Origin: Haloferax marisrubri
GTDB taxonomy: Archaea; Halobacteriota; Halobacteria; Halobacteriales; Haloferacaceae
NCBI RefSeq assembly: GCF_001469875.2
Contig: NZ_LOPW02000004.1
Span: 1-64,000 of the forward strand
Length of the DNA: 64,000 nt
Direction: 5' to 3'
Both the position numbers and the translations under genes were made by a program. Below are positions 18,118-25,268 of the stretch, one piece after another (the first letter of the stretch is position 1; every line of letters starts with the position of its first letter). Under the pieces are notes generated by a model. That model did no database searches and was not told where the DNA came from. It worked only from the letters and a program-made list of their open reading frames with translations.

Positions 18118-19437
18118 ATGTCAGACGACGCGCAGGCGTACGCCGGGACCGCCGAAGGGCAAGGACCGGTGGAGATAGACGCCGAACTCGCGCGACACCT
18201 CCAGAACAAGCGCGAGGACCTGTTCGAGGAGTTCGAGATTCGAGACAAGTTCCCGCCGGAAGTCCTCTCGGAGGCGCGTGCGCGCACCGACGGCGTCCAC
18301 GAGGAGATCGAAGACGAACTCGAACACCGCAAAGACCTCCGAGACCTCACGACGTGGACGACCGACCCCGTCGACGCCCAGGACTTCGACGACGCCCTGA
18401 GCATCCGCGAGAACGAGGAGACGTACACGCTGTGGGTCCACATCGCCGACGTGACCCACTACGTCCACCCCGGCTCGGAGATGTGGGCCGAGGCCGTCAA
18501 GCGCGGGAACACCGTCTACCTCCCCGCCTACACCATCCACATGCTTCCGCCGGCGCTGGCCGAGACGGTCTGTTCTCTCGTCCCCGAGGAGGACCGCCTC
18601 GCCCACACCGTCGAGATGGAGATCAAGAAGGACACGCTCTCGTTCGAGTCTATCGACATCTACAAGTCCGTCATCCACTCCAACGAACGGCTCACCTACA
18701 CGCAGTGTGAAAACCGGCTGGAAGACCCCGACCTCCCCCTCCACGAGGAGAACTCCCTCGTCTTCGACCTCGCGGACCAGCTCCACGAACAGCGCAAGGA
18801 AGACGGCTCGCTGGTCCTCAACCCGAGCCGGGACCGCGCCCACACCATCATCGAGGAGTGCATGCTGAAGGCGAATAAGGCCGTCACGCACGAACTCATG
18901 TGGAACCGCGGCGTCGAGGCGATGTACCGCGTCCACCCGCAGCCGACTCCCGACCAGTGGGACAAGGCGCTCCGCGAAATCACCGAACTCGACGGCGTGA
19001 GCATCAAGTCCACGTCGTGGGACGAACCGCGGAAGGCCGTCAACGACGCCTTGGAGAGCGCGAACTCCCGCACGCTGAACAAGATTCAGCGCGCCGTGCT
19101 GAAGGTCATGCCCCGCGCGAAGTACATGAACGACCCCTTCGGCGGCCACTACGCGCTCAACTTCGACATCTACGGCCACTTCACCTCGCCTATCCGGCGG
19201 CTGTCGGACCTCATCAACCACTGGATCGTCCACGAAAACGACGTGCCCGAGGACCTCGTCGAACTCTGCGACCGCGCCTCGGACCGTCAGAAGGACGCCG
19301 AGACGGCCGAGCGGCTCTACAAGCAGTTCCTCCAAGAGGTCGGCTTGGACCCCTACGCGGTCAACAACCGCGGCATCGTCACCGTCGACGACGACGGCGA
19401 GGTCATCGACGAAAACGGCCTCCCGCCGCGCGAATAA
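18118..19437 (+). CDS. rnr: Ribonuclease R (RNB-domain exoribonuclease)
   Basis: A 439-residue RNase II/R family 3'-5' exoribonuclease made almost only of the RNB catalytic domain. The active-site acidic motif DPVDAQDFDDALSI is seen near residue 82, with the later HYALNFDIYGHFTSPIRRLSDLINHW motif typical of RNase R. Cold-shock and S1 domains of bacterial RNase R are absent, as is usual in haloarchaea, which lack an exosome and rely on this enzyme. The ATG at 18118 (MSDDAQAYAG) is preferred over one 42 nt upstream, which adds non-conserved residues. Confidence 0.93.
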   Translation: MSDDAQAYAGTAEGQGPVEIDAELARHLQNKREDLFEEFEIRDKFPPEVLSEARARTDGVHEEIEDELEHRKDLRDLTTWTTDPVDAQDFDDALSIRENEETYTLWVHIADVTHYVHPGSEMWAEAVKRGNTVYLPAYTIHMLPPALAETVCSLVPEEDRLAHTVEMEIKKDTLSFESIDIYKSVIHSNERLTYTQCENRLEDPDLPLHEENSLVFDLADQLHEQRKEDGSLVLNPSRDRAHTIIEECMLKANKAVTHELMWNRGVEAMYRVHPQPTPDQWDKALREITELDGVSIKSTSWDEPRKAVNDALESANSRTLNKIQRAVLKVMPRAKYMNDPFGGHYALNFDIYGHFTSPIRRLSDLINHWIVHENDVPEDLVELCDRASDRQKDAETAERLYKQFLQEVGLDPYAVNNRGIVTVDDDGEVIDENGLPPRE

Positions 19438-19617
19438 CCGAGACGGGCGCGCTTCGCTCTCTCTCGGCCGCTCGTTTTCGACCGACTGGTTCCAACGGGT
19501 TCGGTCGGCTCAGTTCGACAGGAACCGCCAGCCGTTACTCGCGAGACGAACGCGGAGCTACGGGTTCGACTGACCGAAGGCGTCGAGACGGTGGGCTGGT
19601 CCCCACCGCCGCGGCCC

Positions 19618-19905
19618 TTACTCCTCTTGTTTGTGCGTGAACAGCAGCACGTCGCCGTCGTGCTGGGTCACACAGAGGTCGAGCATCATGCTCAGTTCGA
19701 GGCTGTTGTAGTCGTTCTCGCAGACGACCAAGTCGTCGAACGGTTTCTCGCACGCCGGACAGGCGATAGAGACGGTGTTCTGGTAGGTGGTGACGCCACC
19801 GCTGGACTCGTATGGCGTGAGCGACGACCGGAGTTCGTCGAGTTCCTCGTCGTTCATGGACGTGTTGTGCGCGCGGCGTGCGTATAATTCTTCACGGTCG
19901 GACAT
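19618..19905 (-). CDS. Small zinc-binding-like haloarchaeal protein (DUF7385-type)
   Basis: A 95-residue acidic protein with CPACEKPFDDLVVCENDYNSLELSM in the middle; the CxxC pair plus two later cysteines could bind zinc. Haloarchaeal relatives are sometimes annotated as flagella-cluster protein because of their genomic location elsewhere, but no archaellum gene is near here. I have no evidence for a specific function. The gap before it (19438-19617) holds no recognised gene. Confidence 0.65.
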   Translation of the reverse strand: MSDREELYARRAHNTSMNDEELDELRSSLTPYESSGGVTTYQNTVSIACPACEKPFDDLVVCENDYNSLELSMMLDLCVTQHDGDVLLFTHKQEE

Positions 19906-19939
19906 CGGTCACGGTCGGCCACGACGTCCGATTATCGAC

Positions 19940-20314
19940 TCACGACCGCCCGGCGTCGTCCAACCCGCAGGCCCAACGGAAGTGCGGGTGGACCCACGAC
20001 AACCTCGCCGCGTTGGCTTCGACCCACGACGACGGGTCGCTCAGCCGACGCGACAGCACCTCCGCGCGCTCCTCGTGAGTTCCCTCCCGGTCGAAGGGTA
20101 TCAGTTCGAGCGTCCGCGACGCGGGGTTGAAGAAGACCGCCCGCTCGGTGTCCGCGTCGAGTCCGACCAGCCGCGACCCGTTGGCGTCCTTCTGGAGGAG
20201 CGCCTGCGCCATCCGGTGTTGGTGGACCCCGCGGCGCGTCTCGCGGAGTTTCGAGACGATGGCTCGAAAGAGGGCCGTCGGGTCCGACGGGGGTTCGCCT
20301 CGTCGTGTTTCCAT
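19940..20314 (-). CDS. Hypothetical protein
   Basis: A 124-residue soluble protein I do not recognise. It starts METRRGEPPSDPTALFRAIVSKLRETRRG and has an alpha/beta composition with a middle SRLVGLDADTERAVFFNPASRTLELIPF beta section. It has no cysteine motif, membrane helix or signal. The codon use and acidic character are those of the host, and the frame is much longer than the shadows around it. It lies 34 bp upstream of the small zinc-binding-like gene on the same strand. Confidence 0.55.
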   Translation of the reverse strand: METRRGEPPSDPTALFRAIVSKLRETRRGVHQHRMAQALLQKDANGSRLVGLDADTERAVFFNPASRTLELIPFDREGTHEERAEVLSRRLSDPSSWVEANAARLSWVHPHFRWACGLDDAGRS

Positions 20315-20409
20315 ACCGACGGCCTCGGAGCGAGACGGTAAGAGGGTCCGCCATGAGCGGGGTGAAAGTGTAGGATTCGGCGGAAGTGAACGCTCGGTAG
20401 TCGATGCCG

Positions 20410-20610
20410 CTACGGAGAGTACCGCTTGAACAGCGGGACGAACGGTTTGAGGAGGACGAGTCCGACTCCGAGAAAGACGTACAGCGTCGCTTCATCCGGG
20501 AGCCCAAACTGACGAAGACCCAGCGTAACCCCGAGTGCGAGGAGGACATAGACCCAAAAGACTGCGACGACCGGACCGTATCCCTGGGTTGACGCCGGTG
20601 TCTCGAACAT
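20410..20610 (-). CDS. Small two-helix membrane protein
   Basis: A 66-residue protein with two hydrophobic helices (VVAVFWVYVLLALGVTLGL and ATLYVFLGVGLVLLKPFVPLF) and a short basic C-terminus. It has no recognised family. It is the last host gene before the integrated element on its left side, 257 bp from attL. Confidence 0.55.
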   Translation of the reverse strand: MFETPASTQGYGPVVAVFWVYVLLALGVTLGLRQFGLPDEATLYVFLGVGLVLLKPFVPLFKRYSP

Positions 20611-20866
20611 TGGTTACTCTCGACGCGGGATTAGTGAAAGTCTTGTGTCAGAACTGACGGGGAGTCGGTTCCGGTACCTTGGTGATTCAAATCCCCGCTC
20701 AGACAGTCACGATTTCGATGACACTGAGGTGTCGAGACGGAGTCCTACGGACTCACGTCTCTCCGGACGGTGTCGTCAGATAGTAGTGGACTCGCGGGGT
20801 CCCCACGAGCGAAGCGAGTGGGGGCAAGCGAGTCCATTGACTGAGGGAGTGAAACGACCGAAGGAA
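20611..20866. other. Left flank of the provirus with tRNA-like remnants
   Basis: There is no gene here. The stretch holds a ttcaaatccccgc string at 20686-20698, identical to the T-loop/T-stem part of tRNA-Ala but in the opposite orientation. It also holds an extra copy of the attachment core (tggactcgcgggg, 20787-20799) that begins an inverted repeat closing with gcgagtcca at 20828-20836. These look like scars of earlier integrations at the same tRNA gene. Confidence 0.5.
20787..20836. repeat. Inverted repeat containing an att-core copy
   Basis: The outer arms are tggactcgc (20787-20795) and gcgagtcca (20828-20836). Inside them ccccac and gtgggg form a second pair around a short loop. The left arm is identical to the 3' end of the tRNA-Ala gene on the plus strand. 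It may be an older attL or an accessory integrase site. Confidence 0.55.
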
Positions 20867-20881
20867 ATGGACTCGCGGGGA
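20867..20881. other. attL core
   Basis: The 15-nt sequence atggactcgcgggga is repeated exactly at 32910-32924. It ends 55 bp from the stop codon of the integrase gene, the usual place for an attachment site. Confidence 0.85.
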
Positions 20882-20935
20882 AGGTCCCGGTCGGGAATCG
20901 CACGGGGCTGTGCGGCTGGCAGGTACTGTTGTGAC

Positions 20936-21937
20936 TCATGGCAGGTTCTGGATTCGAACGTTCATCTTCTCGCGCGGGGTCCGCGCGTCGTAGTGCTGGT
21001 ACAGGATGTCGAGCGACACGTCCGACCGCTCCGAAATCGTCTCCGGCGAGACCTCGCGGTTGAGGTAGGCCGTGATGTGTCCTCGACGAACGGCGTGGGG
21101 CGACCGCGACGACGGGCATCGACTCGGATAGCCGTCTGACCCGACCGCGTCGCACGTCGCTCGCTCGCGGTCGTGCGGACAGTCGCCGTATTCGCAGGGG
21201 CGCGTCAGCTTCCCGACCCACTTGTAGATAGTATCGCCGGTCGGACGCCCGTACTTCGACGTTATCAGCGGGCGGCGGCCGTGGTCGTCGACGACATCGT
21301 GCCGGTTCGTCGCGGCGTACTCGTCGACGACCTCGAACCACTCCGGTCCGAGGTAGACCCACCGCTCGCCCTTCGTGCCGTTCTTCAGAGCGGTATCGGT
21401 CTCCGGCCGGTGGACCAACTCGACGGCGTGGTCGTCGGCGTGCAGGTCGCCGACATCGAGCGCCCGAAGCGCACCCCGACGCATTCCGGTCCGCCAGAGC
21501 AACGCCATGATGACGTGCTCGCGGCTCGCGTACTGGTAGCGGTCGAGGTAGTCGAGAATCGATTCGGCGCGGTCCGCCGACAGGTGGATGTCGCGCGACT
21601 CGGCTCCGTCGGGGAGCTCCGGCGCGTGAACGCGCTCGCGAAGGCCGTCCTCGACGCCCTCGATGTCGGCCCAGAAACCGAGCGCCGCCCGTACGGTGCT
21701 CAGTTGCTTCTGGAGCGTGATGGGCGCGATGTCGCCTCGGCGCCACGCGACGAAGTCGGCGAGGTCGCGGCCGGACAGGTCGTTCAGGTTCTCGATTCCG
21801 ACCTCCTCGCACCAGTCGAGGAAGTGGTTCAGCCGAGTGCGCGAGTTCTGCAGGGTCGAGTCGCGGACGCTCGGCTCGCGGTGACGCAGGAAGCGCGTGA
21901 CGCCCTCCTCGGGGGAGAGCGGTTCGAGGTCGGTCAC
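20936..21937 (-). CDS. int: Tyrosine integrase (Int1) of the provirus
   Basis: A 333-residue site-specific recombinase. The N-terminal SAM-like core-binding domain (about residues 10-105) is followed by a catalytic domain with the first Arg in TGMRRGALRALD (near 153), the HxxR box in SPHAVRRGH (about 281-284) and the Tyr nucleophile in LYQHYDARTPREKM (about 313-316). A Cys/His-rich insert (CEYGDCPHDRERATC) is common in haloarchaeal integrases. I choose the GTG at 21937, which overlaps the stop of the upstream gene as GTGA; the longer frame adds an Arg/Pro-rich shadow sequence. It sits beside attL and presumably catalyses integration into tRNA-Ala. Confidence 0.92.
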   Translation of the reverse strand: MTDLEPLSPEEGVTRFLRHREPSVRDSTLQNSRTRLNHFLDWCEEVGIENLNDLSGRDLADFVAWRRGDIAPITLQKQLSTVRAALGFWADIEGVEDGLRERVHAPELPDGAESRDIHLSADRAESILDYLDRYQYASREHVIMALLWRTGMRRGALRALDVGDLHADDHAVELVHRPETDTALKNGTKGERWVYLGPEWFEVVDEYAATNRHDVVDDHGRRPLITSKYGRPTGDTIYKWVGKLTRPCEYGDCPHDRERATCDAVGSDGYPSRCPSSRSPHAVRRGHITAYLNREVSPETISERSDVSLDILYQHYDARTPREKMNVRIQNLP

Positions 21938-22167
21938 GCGCTGGCACCTCCGAGTTCTGTCTGGGCGTCGTCGTGTCGACGGCGACCGTCCGGCTGGATG
22001 GTGCGGATGTCGTCGGCCCACTCGCGCAGTCGCTCGCGGGCACCGTTCACCTTCTCGTCGAGTTCTTCGAGGGAGTCGGCCGAGACCTCGACCTGCATCT
22101 TCTCCTTGTCCTGCGACCCGGTGCCGCGGGTGACGACGAGCTTCACGTCGAACGAATCGTCACTCAC
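21934..22167 (-). CDS. Small conserved protein upstream of integrase (DUF7389-type)
   Basis: A 77-residue acidic protein starting with GTG (MSDDSFDVKLVVTRGTG). It has a beta-hairpin start, then an amphipathic helix LEELDEKVNGARERLREWADDIRTIQP. I recognise similar proteins next to integrases in haloarchaeal elements (I believe DUF7389). It could be an excisionase-like or recombination-directing factor, but that is inferred only from position. Its stop overlaps the integrase GTG. Confidence 0.65.
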   Translation of the reverse strand: MSDDSFDVKLVVTRGTGSQDKEKMQVEVSADSLEELDEKVNGARERLREWADDIRTIQPDGRRRHDDAQTELGGASA

Positions 22168-22169
22168 GG

Positions 22170-22277
22170 TCAGAACACCTCGACGCAGTACGCAACGCTG
22201 GACTTACGTGCCGCGCGCGACTGCTCCGAACCGGGGACCGCGGAGTAGCTGGCAGGCTCTTTGGCTGGTCCCCTCAT
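22170..22277 (-). CDS. 35-residue micro-ORF in integrase operon
   Basis: It encodes MRGPAKEPASYSAVPGSEQ followed by a basic SRAARKSS and a short tail. Its ATG overlaps the stop of the RHH gene as ATGA, and its stop is 2 bp before the GTG of the next gene, so it fits the translational coupling of the whole operon. No family is recognised. The overlap pattern is the only evidence that it is real. Confidence 0.4.
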   Translation of the reverse strand: MRGPAKEPASYSAVPGSEQSRAARKSSVAYCVEVF

Positions 22278-22459
22278 GCTTCTGCGGGCGGTTCGTCGGT
22301 CAGTTGGACTTCGGGCGTCTCGAACGGCGAGTCCGGAGCTTGGTTGATGAGGTGACGGACGTACGCCGACCGCGACATCCCGTGTTCACGGGCTCTGTCG
22401 TTCAGTTTCTCGACCGTCTCTGGTGGAACAGAGATAGTCATGTTGACTGATAGTGCCAT
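22274..22459 (-). CDS. Ribbon-helix-helix regulator A
   Basis: A 61-residue CopG/RHH protein. The ribbon is SVNMTISVPPE, helix 1 is TVEKLNDRAREHG, and helix 2 is SRSAYVRHLINQA. It is the first gene of the integrase operon and divergent from a second RHH gene. The 110-bp intergenic region contains AT-rich palindromes, so it probably controls lysogeny or integrase expression. It would bind DNA as a dimer. Confidence 0.8.
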   Translation of the reverse strand: MALSVNMTISVPPETVEKLNDRAREHGMSRSAYVRHLINQAPDSPFETPEVQLTDEPPAEA

Positions 22460-22540
22460 TGCGCTTGGTAGTATAGTAGTGAGTTACTTATTACTTACTC
22501 CCTAATCGACCACATCAACGAGGTAGTATCTTCCCAAGGT

Positions 22541-22568
22541 ATTCAATCATTGAATCAATAATTGATTG
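22541..22568. promoter_or_regulatory. AT-rich palindromic operator next to RHH gene B
   Basis: Two adjoining imperfect palindromes, attcaatcattgaat (22541-22555) and aatcaataattgatt (22553-22567), end two bases before the ATG at 22570. A repressor bound here would block a leaderless or short-leader transcript. The inner core tcaataattga recurs upstream of the capsid operon near 27024. Confidence 0.65.
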
Positions 22569-22569
22569 T

Positions 22570-22785
22570 ATGAGCACCGCCTACGATACGGACGGAAGCG
22601 GTTCCCGGAACATTTCTCTCAAAGTGGGCGACGACTTCGTCGAAGACTTCGACCGCGCGATAAAGAGAGGTCAATTAAACGGGGAGCTACCCATGGACAT
22701 GTCTCGAAGCGAGGCAATTCGCCGTTTGATGAAGATGGCGATTGAGGACCCGTCTCTGCTTGCCGGCGAGGAAGATGAGGATTAA
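22570..22785 (+). CDS. Ribbon-helix-helix regulator B
   Basis: A 71-residue RHH protein: ribbon SRNISLKVGDDFVEDFDRAIKRG and helix 2 MSRSEAIRRLMKMAIED, then a Glu/Asp tail. Codon use is more AT-rich than the host. The palindromic operator touches its start codon, suggesting autorepression. It is the prime candidate for the provirus repressor. Confidence 0.75.
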   Translation: MSTAYDTDGSGSRNISLKVGDDFVEDFDRAIKRGQLNGELPMDMSRSEAIRRLMKMAIEDPSLLAGEEDED

Positions 22786-22802
22786 ACGTAGGTGTAGGAT
22801 AC

Positions 22803-23063
22803 GTGAGACAATTTAACTGGGAGCACTCAAACCGCCTGAAGAAGGAGCTATCTCGGTCATGCAAATTCTGGGTTGGAGATACTCTGGAAGACAGAAACGG
22901 GATACGGTGGGAAATAGACGATGTGGCGTTTTCTGTTGAGGAATCTGGTCCGATTTACAAAATCGGGAAGTATTCTGAACCGAGGTCGGACTGGCGGAGT
23001 AGTGAGTTCGTTGAACAGATGGAAGTGATTGAAGAAGCGAATCGACCTGCTCCTCCGTGGTAG
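22803..23063 (+). CDS. Hypothetical provirus protein (AT-rich)
   Basis: An 86-residue protein starting with GTG, 17 bp after regulator B. It is Trp-rich (five Trp) and charged, with no recognised domain; the middle VGDTLEDRNGIRWEIDDVAFS suggests a small beta-barrel. Base composition is distinctly lower in GC than the structural genes. Function unknown. Confidence 0.5.
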   Translation: MRQFNWEHSNRLKKELSRSCKFWVGDTLEDRNGIRWEIDDVAFSVEESGPIYKIGKYSEPRSDWRSSEFVEQMEVIEEANRPAPPW

Positions 23064-23117
23064 GGTAGATTGAGGACGTATGGTGCCCACGGGTTCGTTT
23101 ACTTGGCAACCCGACAT

Positions 23118-23134
23118 ACTTATTGAATGACTGA
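23118..23134. promoter_or_regulatory. Palindromic site upstream of the 168-residue protein gene
   Basis: The sequence ttattgaatgactgaata around 23118-23135 is an imperfect palindrome of the same ATTGAAT type as the site at 22541-22568. It lies 14-30 bp upstream of the ATG at 23149, within the expected promoter of that gene. Confidence 0.45.
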
Positions 23135-23148
23135 ATAGTCTCGGTCAA

Positions 23149-23655
23149 ATGGACGTCCAAGCTCTACTGACACCCACAAACCTGAACGTCGGTTTGGGAG
23201 TTATCAGCCTAATCTTCATACTCCTCACCTACCTACGTACGAGACGAATGAATCCCTCCGAAATCGAGATGATGCTGAACGGGCGGATGGAGGGTTCAAA
23301 CTATCATTTCGAAGATGTTGCCCTCGAAGTTCAGACAGTACGTGTTCGAAAGGCGGAGTCGACGGGCATCCGGAAAATCATCGATCTGCTTCGAGAGTAC
23401 CCGCGTGGAGACGTCGTCGTGGAGGTAGCACTCTACGGGAACTCTATCGAGACAGAAGAGCCGTGGAGTGAGAGTGATTTCGCCGATTTCTGTGAGCAAG
23501 AAGGAATCGATGCGGAATATCAGGTCGAAGAGACTCTACCCCAGAAACCACAGATGGACGCTCAAGTCGATTTGAAACTGGAGTCAACAGAACCCGACAC
23601 AGTATATAACTTCGTCAGGGGACTCGTTCCGTTCGTCGCCAAAAGTACTGCTTGA
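23149..23655 (+). CDS. Hypothetical membrane-anchored provirus protein
   Basis: A 168-residue protein with one N-terminal helix (LNVGLGVISLIFILLTYL) followed by RTRR, so the C-terminal 135 residues are probably cytoplasmic. That part is acidic alpha/beta without recognised motifs. It has its own upstream region with a candidate operator. Its stop codon is immediately adjacent to the stop of the convergent recombinase gene, with no spacer. A superinfection-exclusion role is possible but purely speculative. Confidence 0.55.
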   Translation: MDVQALLTPTNLNVGLGVISLIFILLTYLRTRRMNPSEIEMMLNGRMEGSNYHFEDVALEVQTVRVRKAESTGIRKIIDLLREYPRGDVVVEVALYGNSIETEEPWSESDFADFCEQEGIDAEYQVEETLPQKPQMDAQVDLKLESTEPDTVYNFVRGLVPFVAKSTA

Positions 23656-24240
23656 TTACAGCCATTCGATTTTCTCCATACCCCTCGCCTGCGCTTCGAG
23701 ACTGTACGCGCCGAGGTAGTGTTCTCTGAACGTCTCCCAGTCCTCCCAACCGCCCCACTCCATCACCAGTCCGGGTTCTACCTCCGCGCCGACCAGCAGC
23801 GTCCCCCACGTCCGCCGGAGGTCGTGCGGACCGAGGAACGACCAACCAACGTCCTCGGTCTCCTCGACCAGCTGGTCGCCGGCCTTGGTGACCCAGTTCC
23901 GTACGGTTCGAGTCGTCCGGTCGACGACTGGCGTGTCGCTCGAGTCGTCGCGGTAGTCGCCGACCGCCGCGATCGTCGCCGCGAGGTCGGTCGGGATGGG
24001 CGTCTCTCGGTACTTCGAACCCTTCCCCTCCCACACCCGGAGGAACTTCCCGACCTCCGTGTCGACTACGTCGTCGGGCGTGACTTCTACGACCTCCGCG
24101 ACACGGAGCCCACATCGCGCACCGAGGGCGAATGCGACTCGCTGTTCAGTCCCGTCGGCGACGTCGAGGAGCGTATCGACTTCGCTCCGACTGAGCCACA
24201 CCTTCTTCCCGTCCTTGCTCTCGTAGTCCTGCATCTTCAT
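23656..24240 (-). CDS. Catalytic-domain-only tyrosine recombinase (Int2)
   Basis: A 194-residue tyrosine recombinase lacking the N-terminal core-binding domain. The catalytic set is complete: Arg in GARCGLRVAEVVEV (R46), a Lys in EGKGSKYRE, HDLRR (H139, R142), W165 in the GGW motif, and Tyr175 in FREHYLGAY. Single-domain versions occur in haloviruses such as phiCh1, where one flips an invertible region (established knowledge). Here it could serve excision, dimer resolution or inversion. I did not find an obvious invertible gene pair next to it. Confidence 0.8.
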   Translation of the reverse strand: MKMQDYESKDGKKVWLSRSEVDTLLDVADGTEQRVAFALGARCGLRVAEVVEVTPDDVVDTEVGKFLRVWEGKGSKYRETPIPTDLAATIAAVGDYRDDSSDTPVVDRTTRTVRNWVTKAGDQLVEETEDVGWSFLGPHDLRRTWGTLLVGAEVEPGLVMEWGGWEDWETFREHYLGAYSLEAQARGMEKIEWL

Positions 24241-24327
24241 TTCCGGTTACCTCACATCTCGGAAGAATAGCGCCAGTATCCTAGTCTTTTCCCCGTGTCG
24301 AGGACTGAAATCGAGCCGATTCTTTCC

Positions 24328-24352
24328 GACTCTCAGGTCTTTTCGGAGAGTC
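24328..24352 (-). terminator. Hairpin at the end of the minus-strand packaging operon
   Basis: The 7-bp arms gactctc (24328-24334) and gagagtc (24346-24352) flank an 11-nt loop and overlap the stop codon of the nuclease gene. Read on the minus strand, this is a stem directly at the operon end, so a termination or 3'-end processing role is likely. Confidence 0.4.
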
Positions 24353-24818
24353 AAAACACCGCCTCGATAGGCAACTTCTGCTGACGCCCCATCTCTCGAT
24401 GACCCGAGTCGTCCCACCCGCCGAACTCGTCGCGAACCAACGACCACACCGTCGACGGCCGCATCCGGCGGTGGTCGACCGGCGACCCGTTCTCGTCGAG
24501 TAGGACGAAGACGAACCACGCGGTGTTCTGCGCGTCAGAGTTCAGGAGCGACCGCGTCTGTCCCTCCCAGAGCCGGAACCGGCCGCCGACCTCGACACGG
24601 GAGTCGGGGTCGAGGCCGTCGATGCGGACCTGCGTGGCCTTTACCTCGTACTTCGTCCCGCGCTCCTCGTGAACGCAGTCGTACCAGTCCGCGCGGTCGT
24701 TCGCGTGCGTGATGCCGTAGTGAGCAGCGACCAGACGCTCGGCGAACTCGCCGTTCTCGTCGCCTGCGCGCTCGTCGATTCGCCGCATCTCGCGGCGGGT
24801 CACATCGGGAAACGTCAC
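24351..24818 (-). CDS. Predicted PD-(D/E)XK-type nuclease
   Basis: A 155-residue protein with the hallmarks of a restriction-endonuclease-like fold: helix GEFAERLVAAHYG (E24/E27), Asp in ADWYD (D44/D47), the EVK catalytic triplet in KYEVKAT (E58, K60), and a following RFRLWEGQTRSLL helix. It could be a resolvase or a host-DNA or genome-end nuclease. The GTG at 24818 is chosen because it overlaps the stop of the preceding micro-ORF as GTGA. It is the last gene of the ATPase operon. Confidence 0.65.
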   Translation of the reverse strand: MTFPDVTRREMRRIDERAGDENGEFAERLVAAHYGITHANDRADWYDCVHEERGTKYEVKATQVRIDGLDPDSRVEVGGRFRLWEGQTRSLLNSDAQNTAWFVFVLLDENGSPVDHRRMRPSTVWSLVRDEFGGWDDSGHREMGRQQKLPIEAVF

Positions 24819-24895
24819 AGGTAGTGCCACCCCGAGAGGACGCCGACCGCGTACACGAACCACGTCCAGAGGACGTACTTCTCGGATGCGGTCAC
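24815..24895 (-). CDS. 26-residue membrane micro-protein
   Basis: It starts with GTG and reads MTASEKYVLWTWFVYAVGVL followed by SGWHYL, a single hydrophobic helix. Both ends overlap neighbouring genes as GTGA (24892-24895 and 24815-24818), which is strong positional evidence for translation. Its size and type suggest a virion-membrane or holin-like peptide. Confidence 0.5.
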   Translation of the reverse strand: MTASEKYVLWTWFVYAVGVLSGWHYL

Positions 24896-25035
24896 CGGCC
24901 GTCCCTCCATCCTCGACGAGCCGCGCGCGCCGCGACGTAGACCGCGGCCGCGAGGCCGACCAACTCCCCGACGATGCCGAGCAACCGACTCGATGGCGAC
25001 GGCTCAGAGTATCCGAGTAGGAGTTCGTCGCTCAT
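24892..25035 (-). CDS. 47-residue membrane micro-protein
   Basis: It starts at the ATG at 25035 (MSDELLLGYSE), which overlaps the stop of the upstream gene. One hydrophobic helix (LLGIVGELVGLAAAVYVA) is followed by a strongly basic tail ARAARRGWRDGR. The positive-inside rule places the C-terminus in the cytoplasm or virion interior, possibly contacting DNA. Confidence 0.5.
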   Translation of the reverse strand: MSDELLLGYSEPSPSSRLLGIVGELVGLAAAVYVAARAARRGWRDGR

Positions 25036-25268
25036 GTCTCGACCACCCGGTCGTACGTCTTCTCGAAGATGTCCGCGTCGCACGGGTACACCTCGCCCTC
25101 GACGCCGACGAGCAGGTAGTCACCCGGTTCAGCGACGACCGTGCCCTCTCGCGTCTCGACCTCGACCCGCTGGCGGACGCGAGCGGCCTGAATCACGACG
25201 GGTCGCTTCCGGTAGTAGCGCCAGTCGTGGTCGTCGCCCGGGACCTCGTCCTCGACGATTCGCGTCAT
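25032..25268 (-). CDS. Phage-type small protein with PGDYLLVGVEGEVYPC motif
   Basis: A 78-residue protein. The C-terminal half has EPGDYLLVGVEGEVYPCDAD and then IFEKTYDRV, closely resembling a small protein found in many bacterial tailed phages (there typically GDWIITGVKGE.YPCK.DIFE.TYE). The N-terminal part YYRKRPVVIQAARV also fits. The function is unknown in phages. It starts at ATG 25268, overlapping the ATPase stop as ATGA. It appears to be gene exchange across very different viruses. Confidence 0.7.
   Translation of the reverse strand: MTRIVEDEVPGDDHDWRYYRKRPVVIQAARVRQRVEVETREGTVVAEPGDYLLVGVEGEVYPCDADIFEKTYDRVVET

Noticed and set aside
20787-20836. CRISPR-like or terminator reading of the inverted repeat
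   Set aside because: There is only one hairpin with no repeated spacing and no cas gene, and its arm equals the tRNA 3' end, so an attachment-site origin is better.
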